Shown: one piece after another, positions 7,419-16,235 of the stretch
Position numbering within the stretch: the first letter of the stretch is position 1
How the letters are laid out: each line of letters opens with the position of its first letter
From: Martinezella dioscoreae
GTDB taxonomy: Bacteria; Pseudomonadota; Alphaproteobacteria; Rhizobiales; Rhizobiaceae
DNA: 64,000 nt
Assembly (NCBI RefSeq): GCF_009176305.1
Contig: NZ_BLAJ01000001.1
Coordinates: 124,001-188,000 of the forward strand
Reading direction: 5' to 3'
The notes under the pieces: model-generated
What the model was told of the DNA's origin: nothing
Databases searched by the model: none
Seen by the model: the letters and a program-made list of their open reading frames with translations, nothing else
Program-made: the position numbers and the translations under genes

Positions 7419-9632
7419 GTGTTGGGAGCAATTTCCAAGTCCCTGCAGAAAAATGCACAGATCGGTCGTCATTCCATTGTGACGGCCGTTTTGATTTGCT
7501 TCGCCCTGATCGTTGCCGTCGTGACCTTGATGGTTCTTACCGCTATCGGACGCGTTGCCGATTATTCCAACAAGCTGGACGACGAGCGCTCCTGGGAAAC
7601 GACCGTCGGGGCATTGAAAACCTTTCAGGGACAGCTGGAAGCGACACTGCATGACCATTCCGCCCGCAACGATGCGGCGCGAAATGTCTATGGGACCGAT
7701 AATCAAAATTGGATCGTCGGCAATTATGGCGACATCTCCTCCAACGGCGCGTTGTTCGATACTGCCATCATCGTGGACGACAACAACAAGCCGATTGTTG
7801 CTTACCACGATGGCCAGCCATTGACCGAGAATATCGAGGATGTCCTCGGTGCGGCCGTCTGGGCGCTCGTCGATCAGGCGCGAACAACGCGTGTGACTGG
7901 GGTACCGGAAGCTGCGGGCTACATCATGACCAGAGATGGTATCGCCGCCGCCGGGGCCGCGACGATCCGCGAAAGATCCGGTCGCATTCCGGTGGCAGAA
8001 GGTCATCGGCGCTATCTGATCCTCGTCCGTTACCTTGACGCCGACCGGATCAAGATGCTCGCCAACACCTATGTCATCAGCGGTTTGACGCTGGTGCCGC
8101 CGGATACCGTCGCCCGATATGCCGTCTCCATCGTCGATCCGCTCGGCAAGTCGCTGGGACGGTTGGTGTGGAGCTCGCGCCAGCCGGGGGATATGAGCTA
8201 TCAGCAGGTCCGCCCATTGGTGCTCGGCGCGCTTGGTCTGGTGGGTCTGTTCTTCGTCGTGCTGCTAATCCTGGGATCGATGGCGGGGCGCCGGCTGCGG
8301 GCGGAGGAAGTTCAGGCACGGCAGGTCTCGCTTCGCGACCGGCTGAGCGGGCTCCTCAATCGTGAGGGATTGCGGCTCGATGTGGATCGTCTGGTCGATC
8401 GGGCGCGCTCCGACGGCACCAACGTCCTGCTTCTCTACCTAGATCTCGATGGTTTCAAGGAAATCAACGACGCCTACGGGCATGGCACCGGCGATCAGCT
8501 CATCCGCGCGGTAGCCGCTGGGCTCAAGGTTCTCGTGCCACCGCAGGCGGCCTTGGCGCGCCTTGGAGGCGATGAATTCGCCATCGCCTTCCCGACGAAG
8601 GAGCTTAATGACGCCCCAGCTTTGCGGTTGGCTGAGCAAATCCTGGATTTCCTTGCCGAGCCTCTGGAGATCGGCCGCCGGGTGGTCGTGGTCGGCGCCA
8701 GCATCGGCATCGCAAGCTCGCCCGAAGGCCGCATCGACCGTGAGGAACTGGTGCGACGCGCCGATCTTGCCATGTACAAGGCCAAGGAAGCCGGCCGCGC
8801 CCGCATGACCTGCTACGAGACAGCCATGGATGCGCATCGCGAGGAACGCAATGCGCTGGAGCTCGATCTGCGTCGCGCGATCGAGATGGAGGAACTGACG
8901 CTCGCCTACCAGCCTCTGGTTGATGCCTCGAGCTGCGAGATGATCGGGGTCGAAGCGCTGGTGCGTTGGAACCGTCCCGGACATGGACCGATTTCGCCGG
9001 AGGCCTTCATTCCGATTGCCGAAACCAGCGGCCTGATCGAGGCATTGGGCCTGCTGGTTCTCCGTAAGGCCTGCCAAGCGGCACGGCACTGGCCGGATCT
9101 GCGTGTTGCCGTCAACGTTTCGCCGGGCCAGTTCCGCAATCCCGCCTTCGCCGATTACGTCCGCAGCGTGCTCAACAGTACCGAAATCGAAGCCGAGCGC
9201 GTGACGCTGGAAATCACCGAAGGCTATATCATTCAAAATCCGGAGCGTACCCGTCAGTCGATCGAGCGGTTGAAGAGGCTCGGCGTCAAGGTGGCACTCG
9301 ATGACTTCGGGTCGGGCTTCTCCTCCATCGGCTATCTGCGCCAGTTCGGTTTCGACCGCATCAAGATCGATCGCTCGCTGACGATGAATGTGCTGGAGGA
9401 CAACCGCGCCCGCGAGATGGTGAAGGCGACCGTGGCACTGGCACGGTCACTCGACATTCCCGTCACGGCCGAAGGTATAGAAACCGAGGAGCAGGGAAGG
9501 GCGCTGGAGGGCTTTGGCTGCGACGAGCTGCAGGGCTATTTCTATGGCAAGCCGATGCCGGAAGCCGAGATCAGCAAGCGGCTTGCGGTACAGATGGCAA
9601 CCGCACTGGATGAAGAACACGCCGCCGCCTGA
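7419..9632 (+). CDS. Membrane-bound GGDEF-EAL protein (c-di-GMP turnover), both motifs intact
   Basis: A 737-residue inner-membrane signalling protein. A transmembrane helix at about residues 25-45 and a second at about 268-290 (VLGALGLVGLFFVVLLILGS) bracket a roughly 220-residue periplasmic sensor resembling a CHASE4-type domain (inference). The cytoplasmic part has a diguanylate cyclase domain with intact GGDEF (residues 383-387) and a phosphodiesterase domain with intact EAL (512-514) plus the later VALDDFGSGFSS loop. Both activities are therefore possible. The start is GTG at 7419 with AAGGAG upstream; a TTG at 7422 is the alternative. The sensed signal is unknown. Confidence 0.93.
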   Translation: MLGAISKSLQKNAQIGRHSIVTAVLICFALIVAVVTLMVLTAIGRVADYSNKLDDERSWETTVGALKTFQGQLEATLHDHSARNDAARNVYGTDNQNWIVGNYGDISSNGALFDTAIIVDDNNKPIVAYHDGQPLTENIEDVLGAAVWALVDQARTTRVTGVPEAAGYIMTRDGIAAAGAATIRERSGRIPVAEGHRRYLILVRYLDADRIKMLANTYVISGLTLVPPDTVARYAVSIVDPLGKSLGRLVWSSRQPGDMSYQQVRPLVLGALGLVGLFFVVLLILGSMAGRRLRAEEVQARQVSLRDRLSGLLNREGLRLDVDRLVDRARSDGTNVLLLYLDLDGFKEINDAYGHGTGDQLIRAVAAGLKVLVPPQAALARLGGDEFAIAFPTKELNDAPALRLAEQILDFLAEPLEIGRRVVVVGASIGIASSPEGRIDREELVRRADLAMYKAKEAGRARMTCYETAMDAHREERNALELDLRRAIEMEELTLAYQPLVDASSCEMIGVEALVRWNRPGHGPISPEAFIPIAETSGLIEALGLLVLRKACQAARHWPDLRVAVNVSPGQFRNPAFADYVRSVLNSTEIEAERVTLEITEGYIIQNPERTRQSIERLKRLGVKVALDDFGSGFSSIGYLRQFGFDRIKIDRSLTMNVLEDNRAREMVKATVALARSLDIPVTAEGIETEEQGRALEGFGCDELQGYFYGKPMPEAEISKRLAVQMATALDEEHAAA

Positions 9633-9694
9633 TATGCCTGGAGCATCCGCGCATTCCTGAGGGAGGCCGCAGTGCAGTTCTTCCGAAAATGCCT

Positions 9695-10636
9695 TTAGCC
9701 GATATGCTCGCGACCACGCTTGCGGGCGAGCGCGATCTGCCGCTGCCTTTCGCGATAGCGCTCGCGGTCTTCTTCAGTGCGTTCGTGATAGCAGTGGCTG
9801 CAGGAAACGCCAGCCTCGTAAAAGGGTGAGGTCACTTCCTCTGATGTAATGGGATTGCGGCAGGCGTGGCAGAGCTTGTGATTGCCTTCCTTCAGGCCGT
9901 GTTCGACTGAGACACGCTCGTCAAAGACGAAGCAGGCGCCTTCCCACAGGCTCTCCTCCGGCGGCACTTCCTCGAGATATTTCAGAATGCCGCCCTTGAG
10001 ATGATAGACCTCGTCGAAGCCTTGCTGCTTCATGAAGGCGGTCGCCTTCTCGCAGCGGATGCCGCCGGTGCAGTACATGGCGATCTTCGGCTTGTTGTGC
10101 AGGCCGGTATTGTCGCGCACCCAATCGGGAAATTCGCGGAAAGTCTTCGTCTTCGGATCGACCGCGCCCTTGAAGACGCCGATGGCGGTCTCATAGTCGT
10201 TGCGGGTGTCGATGACGATGGTGTCGGGGTCGGAGATCAGTGCATTCCAATCCTTCGGCGCGACATAGGTGCCGACGACCTTGGTCGGGTCGATGTCCTC
10301 GACGCCCATGGTGACGATCTCTTTCTTGAGCTTCACCTTCATGCGCACGAACGGCATTTTTGACGCGCGGCTTTCCTTGTGTTCGAGCCCGGCAAATTCC
10401 GGCTGGGCGCGCAGGAAGGCGAGCACGGCGCCGATAGCGGCATCCGTGCCGGCGATCGTGCCGTTGATCCCTTCATGGGCCAGCAGCAGCGTGCCCTTCA
10501 CGCCATTTTCCTCGCAGAGCGCAAGCAGTGGCTCGCGCAGGCTTTCGAAGCGCGGAAAGGAAACAAAATGATAGAGCGCGGCAACGAGGAATGCGCCGAT
10601 CGCGTCGCGCCGTGGATCTGAAAGCATGTCGGTCAT
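9695..10636 (-). CDS. trhO: tRNA uridine(34) hydroxylase, rhodanese-like (TrhO family)
   Basis: Matches the TrhO/YceA family, which hydroxylates U34 of certain tRNAs in an O2-dependent, prephenate-independent route to ho5U. The N-terminal acylphosphatase-like domain contains [22 protein letters not shown]. The rhodanese domain carries the catalytic cysteine in [13 protein letters not shown] (C189 counted from the chosen ATG). The C-terminal tail has a Cys-rich segment (LCHACRNP ... SCSHCYHE) typical of the longer family members. I chose the ATG at 10636 ([10 protein letters not shown]); a TTG at 10651 and an ATG at 10627 are alternatives, and none has a strong ribosome binding site. It appears monocistronic. 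Confidence 0.88.
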   Translation of the reverse strand: MTDMLSDPRRDAIGAFLVAALYHFVSFPRFESLREPLLALCEENGVKGTLLLAHEGINGTIAGTDAAIGAVLAFLRAQPEFAGLEHKESRASKMPFVRMKVKLKKEIVTMGVEDIDPTKVVGTYVAPKDWNALISDPDTIVIDTRNDYETAIGVFKGAVDPKTKTFREFPDWVRDNTGLHNKPKIAMYCTGGIRCEKATAFMKQQGFDEVYHLKGGILKYLEEVPPEESLWEGACFVFDERVSVEHGLKEGNHKLCHACRNPITSEEVTSPFYEAGVSCSHCYHERTEEDRERYRERQRQIALARKRGREHIG

Positions 10637-10806
10637 GCCGGTGAAATACAATTTTGCGGGCTTTCAGGCAATCGGGATTTGCGTCGCAGCCCGCGCCCTT
10701 GCGATCCCGCCTCTGTTGGTGCGGCGAAAGATGTGGGTTGTGCTAGCCGACGAGCTGAGATGTCCAGCGCCATACGACTTGAAAGGAAGGCATTTCGAAA
10801 TGCGGC

Positions 10807-11292
10807 TTATCGTGCAGCTGGCGCATCATCCTTGATGTCGTCGGCAAACCTGCGCATGAGCCGCACAAGGTCCTCGATATCCTGGTCATCCCATTTGGCG
10901 AAAATGGATCGGGCGATCCTCTCGCGCGCCTCATCGATGCGATCGGTCATCGCCTTGCCCTGTTCGGTGATGACGGCCTCGCGCAGGCGTCGGTCGATCG
11001 CGTTCTCCCGCCGGCTGATCAGTCCAAGCCCCTCCATCTTCGCAACCTGACGGCTGACGGTGGTGTAGTCGCGCCCGACGCGATCGGCCAGTTCGACGAC
11101 GCCGATGGGGCCGAGCCGCTCCACCAAAACCAACAGGGAAAACAGTGCGCGGTCGAGGGAGATGCCCGCCTCCTTAATCATCGCCTCATCACGCTGGGGC
11201 CGGTTCATGACGCCGACAATTTCGACCAGCGCGCTATGGAGTTCGCGTAGCTGAGCGCTGATATGTGTATTTTGCAAGCTTCTCGTTGACAC
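10807..11292 (-). CDS. MarR family transcriptional regulator
   Basis: A 161-residue winged-helix repressor of the MarR family. The DNA-recognition segment is VELADRVGRDYTTVSRQVAKM, followed by the wing with the family DRR-like signature (AIDRRLREAVIT). It starts with GTG at 11292, with AAGAAGGG upstream. It is divergent from an FAD-dependent monooxygenase gene, with only 49 bases between the two starts, and that gap carries a palindrome with ATATGTG/CACATAT arms. The simplest reading is a ligand-responsive repressor controlling itself and the monooxygenase, with an aromatic compound as inducer (inference). Confidence 0.92.
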   Translation of the reverse strand: MSTRSLQNTHISAQLRELHSALVEIVGVMNRPQRDEAMIKEAGISLDRALFSLLVLVERLGPIGVVELADRVGRDYTTVSRQVAKMEGLGLISRRENAIDRRLREAVITEQGKAMTDRIDEARERIARSIFAKWDDQDIEDLVRLMRRFADDIKDDAPAAR

Positions 11293-11310
11293 CGGGCCGC
11301 CCTTCTTTTA

Positions 11311-11331
11311 ATATGTGCATATTACACATAT
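11311..11331. promoter_or_regulatory. Candidate MarR operator between divergent genes
   Basis: Perfect 7-bp inverted arms ATATGTG (11311-11317) and CACATAT (11325-11331) are separated by 7 bases. A further ATATGTG half-site occurs at 11261-11267 inside the start of the MarR gene. The spacing and position, between the two divergent start codons and overlapping the likely core promoters, fit a MarR dimer site. Binding has not been shown. Confidence 0.6.
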
Positions 11332-11341
11332 GGAGATGCAA

Positions 11342-12847
11342 ATGACAGAGCAATTTACAGCCGATGTGCTGATTTGTGGTGCGGGCGCGGCCGGCCTCGC
11401 GCTGGCCATCGATTTGGCAAGGAGAGGAATTTCCTTCCGACTGATCGAAAAGATGGACGGGCCTTTCCGTGGTTCGCGCGGCAAGGGCATCCAGCCGCGA
11501 ACCCAGGAAATCTTCGAGGATCTCGGCATTCTCGACCGGGTCGTTGCGGCCGGCGGCATCTATCCGCCCGTACGGCGATATCGCGACGACGGCAGTTTTA
11601 CCGAGTCCGACATCGCCGAACATCAGGACCCGACACCGGCAGAACCGTACCATCTGCCGCTGATGATACCGCAATTCCTGACCGAAAAGGTGATGCGCGA
11701 GAGGTTGCTTGAGCTTGGCCATACGCCGCAATTCGGCTGCGAACTGGTTGGTTTCGAGCAAGACCCGAGTGGCGTGACAGCGCGCCTAGCGGGCAAGGCT
11801 GAAGAGGAAATTCTTCGGGTGCGCTGGCTCGTAGGCGCCGATGGCGGCCGCAGTTTCGTTCGCCACGCCCTTGGTATCGACTTTCCCGGCAAGACCCTCG
11901 GCGTTCGCGCCATCGTGGCCGATGTCATTTTGACCGGTCTCACGCGCGATGCCTGGCATCGCTTCAACGACGGCGACATGTCGCGGCAGATCATGTTCTG
12001 CCCGCTTGCCGGGACCGAGATGTTTCAGATACAGGGGCCGATCCCTCTCGACGGTGATATCGACCTCTCTGCCAAAGGGCTGGAAGCCATGGTGGCGGAG
12101 CGGACCAGGCGCGACGATATCCATATCCAATCCGTGTCGTGGTCGTCGGCCTACACCATGAATGCGCGACTTGCCGATCGATACCGTGTTGGCCGCGTGT
12201 TTCTCATCGGTGATGCCGCCCACATTCATCCGCCGACTGGTGGTCAGGGCTTCAATACCAGCGTGCAGGATGCCTATAATCTCGGATGGAAGCTGGCAGC
12301 GGCCGCCAATGGAGCCGACGACAAGCTGCTCGACAGCTATGAAGAGGAGCGTCAGCCCATCGCGGCTGCGATGCTCGGTCTGGCAACAAGGCTTCTCGAT
12401 GCTCAGAAACAGGGCGACATGCGGCGCGGTCGCGAGGTGCGCCAACTCGATATAGGTTATCCTTCGTCTTCGCTTGCGCTCGAAACGCTTGGACGCAGCG
12501 GCCGCCTGTCTGCTGGCGATAGAGCCCCGGATGCGCCGATCCGTGGCGCCGCCGGCCAGCCGAAACGGCTGTTCGATCTGTTCCGAGGCCCGCATTGGAC
12601 ATTGCTCGGCTATGAGGTGCAGCCGGGATCGGTGCAGCCGCGCGCAGGGCTGCATATTCATACTTTCGGCCAGTCAGGCGACATGGTCGACGCCGGGGGG
12701 CATCTGCGCGACATCTACGCCCTATCCCCCGGAGAATGGGTGCTCGTGCGGCCGGACGGATATATTGGCGCGATCGCTGCCGCCGACGACATTGCGATGC
12801 TGGAAGGCTATTTCGCGCAAGTGGGGCTTGGTTCGGCGGATGCGTAG
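11342..12847 (+). CDS. FAD-dependent aromatic monooxygenase (PheA/TfdB/MhpA-like)
   Basis: A 501-residue flavoprotein hydroxylase of the class A family (p-hydroxybenzoate/phenol hydroxylase fold). The N-terminal FAD loop is ICGAGAAGLALAIDLARRG, the central DG motif is LVGADGGRSFVRHALG, and the second FAD motif is FLIGDAAHIHPPTGGQGFNT. A C-terminal thioredoxin-like domain, usual in TfdB-type members, seems present from about residue 385. ATG at 11342 was chosen because GGAG sits 6 bases upstream; ATGs at 11330 and 11336 are in frame. It probably hydroxylates a phenolic compound using NAD(P)H and O2, under control of the divergent MarR regulator. Ring-cleavage genes are not adjacent. Confidence 0.9.
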   Translation: MTEQFTADVLICGAGAAGLALAIDLARRGISFRLIEKMDGPFRGSRGKGIQPRTQEIFEDLGILDRVVAAGGIYPPVRRYRDDGSFTESDIAEHQDPTPAEPYHLPLMIPQFLTEKVMRERLLELGHTPQFGCELVGFEQDPSGVTARLAGKAEEEILRVRWLVGADGGRSFVRHALGIDFPGKTLGVRAIVADVILTGLTRDAWHRFNDGDMSRQIMFCPLAGTEMFQIQGPIPLDGDIDLSAKGLEAMVAERTRRDDIHIQSVSWSSAYTMNARLADRYRVGRVFLIGDAAHIHPPTGGQGFNTSVQDAYNLGWKLAAAANGADDKLLDSYEEERQPIAAAMLGLATRLLDAQKQGDMRRGREVRQLDIGYPSSSLALETLGRSGRLSAGDRAPDAPIRGAAGQPKRLFDLFRGPHWTLLGYEVQPGSVQPRAGLHIHTFGQSGDMVDAGGHLRDIYALSPGEWVLVRPDGYIGAIAAADDIAMLEGYFAQVGLGSADA

Positions 12848-12908
12848 AGCGCCTAAAGCAACGCTAGGTCATGCCGATTGAACTGCCTGAGGCGGGCGCG
12901 TGACCCCG

Positions 12909-13820
12909 TCAGTTGGCCGCCTCCAGCCAAAGGTGCTTGATAGTCCGTGCTTCGCTCTCCGGTTTGTCGGCGAAGACCCAGCGGCCTCGCTCCAGCGCTT
13001 CCCCGCGCGCGGTCTGCTGCCGGGCAATGATCGCTTCCAGCAGGCGCGCGTGATCGTCGCTTCTGTCGAAGAGATGCGGCTCGCGGTCTGCGACATCGGC
13101 CAATATCGACATGTCGAGATAGCGGCCGAGCACGTCGACCAAGGCCTTGGCCTCCAGCTGCTTGGCATGCATGGCGGCCGGCCAGACATCGCGCAGCAGC
13201 ATGTGATGCATCCAGTAATCCTGGCTGCGTTTGCGCAGATCATGAAAGCTCTCGACGTGGGCCGCTTCCGCATGGCATTCGGACAGCGCCTGCATCGCCT
13301 TGCGGACATTCTTGCGCCAGCTTTTCTGAAAGAGACGGGCCGTGTCGCGTCGGCCGCAGTCGAAGGATATCTCCTTCAACGCCTCGCGCGCCTCGGCACA
13401 TATCGCGACTGCTGCCTGTGCCTTGTCTTCGAGATCGGTTTGCGCCGCCGCCAAGCGGTCGCGCCGGGTGGTCAGCAGATCGCTGACGCGGGTCAGCGCG
13501 TGCAGTTCTTCTGCGGATCTGGCGGTTGCCTGCAGGTAATGACCGATCTCGATCAGTGCGGTCGCATCGCGCACGCCGGAAAGCGTGCGTGCCATATTCC
13601 GAAGGCGGTCGTTTTCTCGCTGCTGAAATTCGCGCGCGACCGGAGCGATCAGCCGGTAGAGCGCGCGCACGCGCTTGATGTTCTTGCGGGCGTCGTGAAC
13701 CGCTTCGTGCAGGCCCTGCGGTCTGTCCGTCAGTACGGCCATTGCCTTGCCGAGTTGATGCGCGGCTGCTTTGTGCACCTCGTCATCAAGGGCTCGGTCA
13801 GGCCGTATGCGATAGCTCAT
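12909..13820 (-). CDS. CHAD domain-containing protein
   Basis: A 303-residue, highly helical protein with the CHAD fold, rich in conserved histidines and basic residues: VHDARKNIKRVRALYRLI near residue 60 is the hallmark helix, and ESFHDLRKRSQDYWMHHMLL is the second copy. CHAD domains bind polyphosphate and often occur fused or next to CYTH triphosphatases. Here the gene overlaps the end of the CYTH gene by 23 bases, so the two are translationally coupled. It has no signal peptide. The likely role is a polyphosphate-linked partner of the CYTH enzyme (family knowledge plus inference). Confidence 0.9.
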   Translation of the reverse strand: MSYRIRPDRALDDEVHKAAAHQLGKAMAVLTDRPQGLHEAVHDARKNIKRVRALYRLIAPVAREFQQRENDRLRNMARTLSGVRDATALIEIGHYLQATARSAEELHALTRVSDLLTTRRDRLAAAQTDLEDKAQAAVAICAEAREALKEISFDCGRRDTARLFQKSWRKNVRKAMQALSECHAEAAHVESFHDLRKRSQDYWMHHMLLRDVWPAAMHAKQLEAKALVDVLGRYLDMSILADVADREPHLFDRSDDHARLLEAIIARQQTARGEALERGRWVFADKPESEARTIKHLWLEAAN

Positions 13821-14283
13821 CGTACTCCTGCTCGAACTGCGTCGCGAGGGCCTGATTGGAATAGCGGTATTCGCCGGTTACCTCGCGTCCGATCCAGTCC
13901 GGCAGTTCCGGATTGTCGCTTTCGTCGTCCATTTCCACTTCAGCGATCACGAGGCCGCGATGGGCGCCGCGGAAGACATCGACTTCCCAGGTAAAGCCCT
14001 TGAACTGCACTTTGTGGCGGGTCTTCTCGATGACGAGGCCGATCGCCGTTTCCAGCAATTCCTCCGCCTCGTTGACGGGGATCTCATATTCGAATTCGTC
14101 CCTCGTCATCGACTTGCCGATCTTGATCGTCAAGGTTGCCTTGGTGTCGTTCGTCAGCCGTATGCGCACGGAACGGTCTGCCATGGAGGCAATATATCCT
14201 TGTCGCAGGATCAGCCGCTCCGAAACGGAATCACGCCAGTGATCGCCGCGCACCAGAAACTTTCGCTCGATCTCTTTTGCCAT
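13798..14283 (-). CDS. CYTH domain protein (inorganic triphosphatase-like)
   Basis: A 161-residue CYTH protein. The family signature, an E-x-E-x-K motif, is present right at the start as MAKEIERKFLV. The tunnel strands rich in paired charged residues follow, for example RIRLTNDTKATLTIKIGK, FEYEIPVNEAEELL and LVIAEVEMDDE. CYTH enzymes hydrolyse triphosphates with a divalent metal, commonly inorganic triphosphate. ATG 14283 is chosen because the E-x-E-x-K motif must lie close to the N-terminus; a GTG at 14307 is in frame with a GGAG between the two. Overlap with the CHAD gene suggests one transcript. In Escherichia coli YgiF the two domains are fused; here they are separate polypeptides. Confidence 0.9.
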   Translation of the reverse strand: MAKEIERKFLVRGDHWRDSVSERLILRQGYIASMADRSVRIRLTNDTKATLTIKIGKSMTRDEFEYEIPVNEAEELLETAIGLVIEKTRHKVQFKGFTWEVDVFRGAHRGLVIAEVEMDDESDNPELPDWIGREVTGEYRYSNQALATQFEQEYDELSHTA

Positions 14284-14443
14284 GCGTTTGACATGCTCCA
14301 CCGGCACAGATTGGAACAGACTATAGCAAGTTGCCGCAATTTCCTACCCGTCGTATTTAAAGCGAGCTTTTGTCTCGACAAGCACCTTCGGGAAGGCTAT
14401 TCGAAAGCCGGATTTCAATCGTTTTAAAGGGAGTGCACCGACC

Positions 14444-15082
14444 ATGGGCGAGAAAACCGAGAAGCTTCTTTCCATCCTCAAACTGCAGCCCGTTGTTCCC
14501 GTGCTGATCGTCGACGATGCGAAATCGGCCGTGCCGCTCGCCCGTGCGCTCGTTGCGGGCGGTCTCAAGGCCATCGAGATCACGCTTCGCACCGCCGGTG
14601 CGCTGGATGCGATCCGTGCTGTCGCCGAAGAAGTCGAGGGTGCCGAAGTCGGCGCCGGCACGATCCTCAATGTCAAACAATGGGACGCGGCCGTCGAAGC
14701 CGGTTCGAAGTTCATCGTCAGCCCCGGCACGACGCAGGAACTGCTTGATGCTGCGCGCGGTTCGCATGTGCCGCTGCTGCCGGGTGCCGCAACGGCCAGC
14801 GAAGTGATGGCGCTGCGGGAAGAGGGCTATACGGTACTGAAGTTCTTCCCGGCCGAGCAGGCCGGCGGTGCTTCCTATCTGAAGGCCCTGTCATCGCCGC
14901 TCGCCGGCACGGTCTTTTGCCCGACTGGCGGCATCTCGCTGAAGAACGCCCATGACTATCTGTCGCTGCCGAACGTCATCTGTGTCGGCGGCTCCTGGGT
15001 TGCGCCGAAGGAGTTCGTTGCATCGGGCGATTGGGCCGGGATCACCAAGCTTGCCGCCGAGGCCGCCGCGCTCAAGGGCTGA
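14444..15082 (+). CDS. eda: 2-dehydro-3-deoxy-phosphogluconate (KDPG) aldolase
   Basis: A 212-residue class I aldolase that cleaves KDPG into pyruvate and glyceraldehyde 3-phosphate, the last step of the Entner-Doudoroff pathway, the main glycolytic route in rhizobia. The Schiff-base lysine is in TVLKFFPAEQ (K133). The base glutamate is in IEITLRT, and the phosphate loop CPTGGISLKNAHDYLSLPN is intact. An AAGGGAG precedes the start. It is divergent from the CYTH gene and is followed by a good intrinsic terminator, so it is probably a single-gene unit. Other Entner-Doudoroff genes are not in the window. Confidence 0.95.
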   Translation: MGEKTEKLLSILKLQPVVPVLIVDDAKSAVPLARALVAGGLKAIEITLRTAGALDAIRAVAEEVEGAEVGAGTILNVKQWDAAVEAGSKFIVSPGTTQELLDAARGSHVPLLPGAATASEVMALREEGYTVLKFFPAEQAGGASYLKALSSPLAGTVFCPTGGISLKNAHDYLSLPNVICVGGSWVAPKEFVASGDWAGITKLAAEAAALKG

Positions 15083-15105
15083 GCGGCTGCCTCCCGTCGG
15101 TTTCG

Positions 15106-15134
15106 AAGGCGCGCAGGCTTCTGCACGCCTTTTT
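15106..15134 (+). terminator. Rho-independent terminator after KDPG aldolase
   Basis: An 11-bp stem with one internal mismatch (AAGGCGCGCAG against CTGCACGCCTT), a GCTT loop and a run of five T residues. It lies 24 bases after the eda stop codon. Confidence 0.88.
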
Positions 15135-15208
15135 GCATTCTGCGGATTGGTATTTGCGGTTGCGCTTCCTATCTCCCTGTCACCATCAAAGGACGGAGGA
15201 CCATCCAT

Positions 15209-15892
15209 ATGATCGACGCCCGCAAGCTTCTTGACCAGTTCCTGGGATCGCAGGTTCCGGGAGTGCAGGGGACCGTGAGAGACAGGGCAACCCAGGCCAT
15301 CAATCTTGCCAGGGACAATCCGATGGCGACGAGCGCCATCGCTGGCGTGCTGCTGGGGACGAAGACCGGACGCCAGGTCGCCGGAAATGCGCTGGCGCTC
15401 GGCGGTCTCGCAGCCATCGCAGGCCTCGGCTATCAGGCCTACAAGAACTACCGCGACGGCAATCAGCCGCAGCCAGAGCCGCAGTTCCTGCCGCCGCCGT
15501 CGGATTCCGGCTTCAGCACAGCGCCGGCCGTCGCCAGCAATGATTTTACGCTTTCCCTGGTGCGGGCCATGATTGCGGCCGCCCGCGCCGATGGCCATAT
15601 CGACGATGCGGAGCGTCAGCGCATTCTCGGCAAGGTACAGGAGGCTGGTGTCGGATCGGAGGCGGAAGCCTTTTTCCAGCGAGAGCTTGCCAATCCCGTC
15701 GATCTCGATGCCATCGTCGCTTCTGCAAAGACCGAGGAACAGCGGGTGCAGGTCTATACCGCTTCGCGGCTGGCGATCGAGCCGGATTCGCGGGCTGAGC
15801 GCGGCTATCTCGATCTGCTTGCCGGCCGCCTCGGTCTGGCCGATGCGCTTGTCGATCATATCGAAGCGACCGTTGCCGGCGCTAAAGTCTGA
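15209..15892 (+). CDS. DUF533/TerB-like protein (YebE family)
   Basis: A 227-residue protein of the DUF533 family. The N-terminal third is small-residue rich, with a hydrophobic stretch around residues 50-75 (ALALGGLAAIAGLGYQAYKNY), possibly a membrane anchor. After a Pro/Gln linker, a TerB-like helical domain starts at about residue 115: VRAMIAAARADGHIDDAERQ is the conserved acidic motif of the family. The start has AAAGGACGGAGGA just upstream. The function of the family is not established; some relatives respond to envelope or zinc stress. It is transcribed alone after the eda terminator, with a small membrane protein gene 80 bases downstream. Confidence 0.85.
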   Translation: MIDARKLLDQFLGSQVPGVQGTVRDRATQAINLARDNPMATSAIAGVLLGTKTGRQVAGNALALGGLAAIAGLGYQAYKNYRDGNQPQPEPQFLPPPSDSGFSTAPAVASNDFTLSLVRAMIAAARADGHIDDAERQRILGKVQEAGVGSEAEAFFQRELANPVDLDAIVASAKTEEQRVQVYTASRLAIEPDSRAERGYLDLLAGRLGLADALVDHIEATVAGAKV

Positions 15893-15972
15893 CGCGTGTG
15901 ACGATAGGGCCGGTTGCCTTTCCTCGGCAGCTGGCCTAAGCCTTCGCCGGAACTCATGTCAGGGCGTCAGGG

Positions 15973-16197
15973 ATGGCTACATTGACGGATAAGAAAAGCG
16001 AGACCCGCTCGGCGGCGATTGCAGCCGGCGTTATCCTGCTGGTTGCGACAGCCGTGCTTTACCTGATGCCGAACGTCATCGTCTGGCTCGGAGACATTTC
16101 GCCATGGCTCGGCACCGGTTTCGGCGTGCTCGTCATCCTGGCCTTCTTCTTCGTGTTCTGGATGCGGGCGCGATACCAACGGCGCAACGGGCCGTAA
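15973..16197 (+). CDS. Small two-helix membrane protein, function unknown
   Basis: A 74-residue hypothetical protein. A short charged N-terminus (MATLTDKKSETR) precedes a first hydrophobic segment at about residues 15-37 (AIAAGVILLVATAVLYLMP). A second follows at about 46-66 (GTGFGVLVILAFFFVFWM), then a basic tail RARYQRRNGP. The positive C-terminus suggests both termini are cytoplasmic. I do not recognise a family. The frame is supported by the coherent hydrophobicity pattern and by its position between the DUF533 gene and the convergent NicO gene. A separate promoter or cotranscription with the DUF533 gene are both possible. Confidence 0.6.
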   Translation: MATLTDKKSETRSAAIAAGVILLVATAVLYLMPNVIVWLGDISPWLGTGFGVLVILAFFFVFWMRARYQRRNGP

Positions 16198-16235
16198 GCT
16201 CCAACGTAAAGCTCTCCCAAACCCTCGGAAATCGC

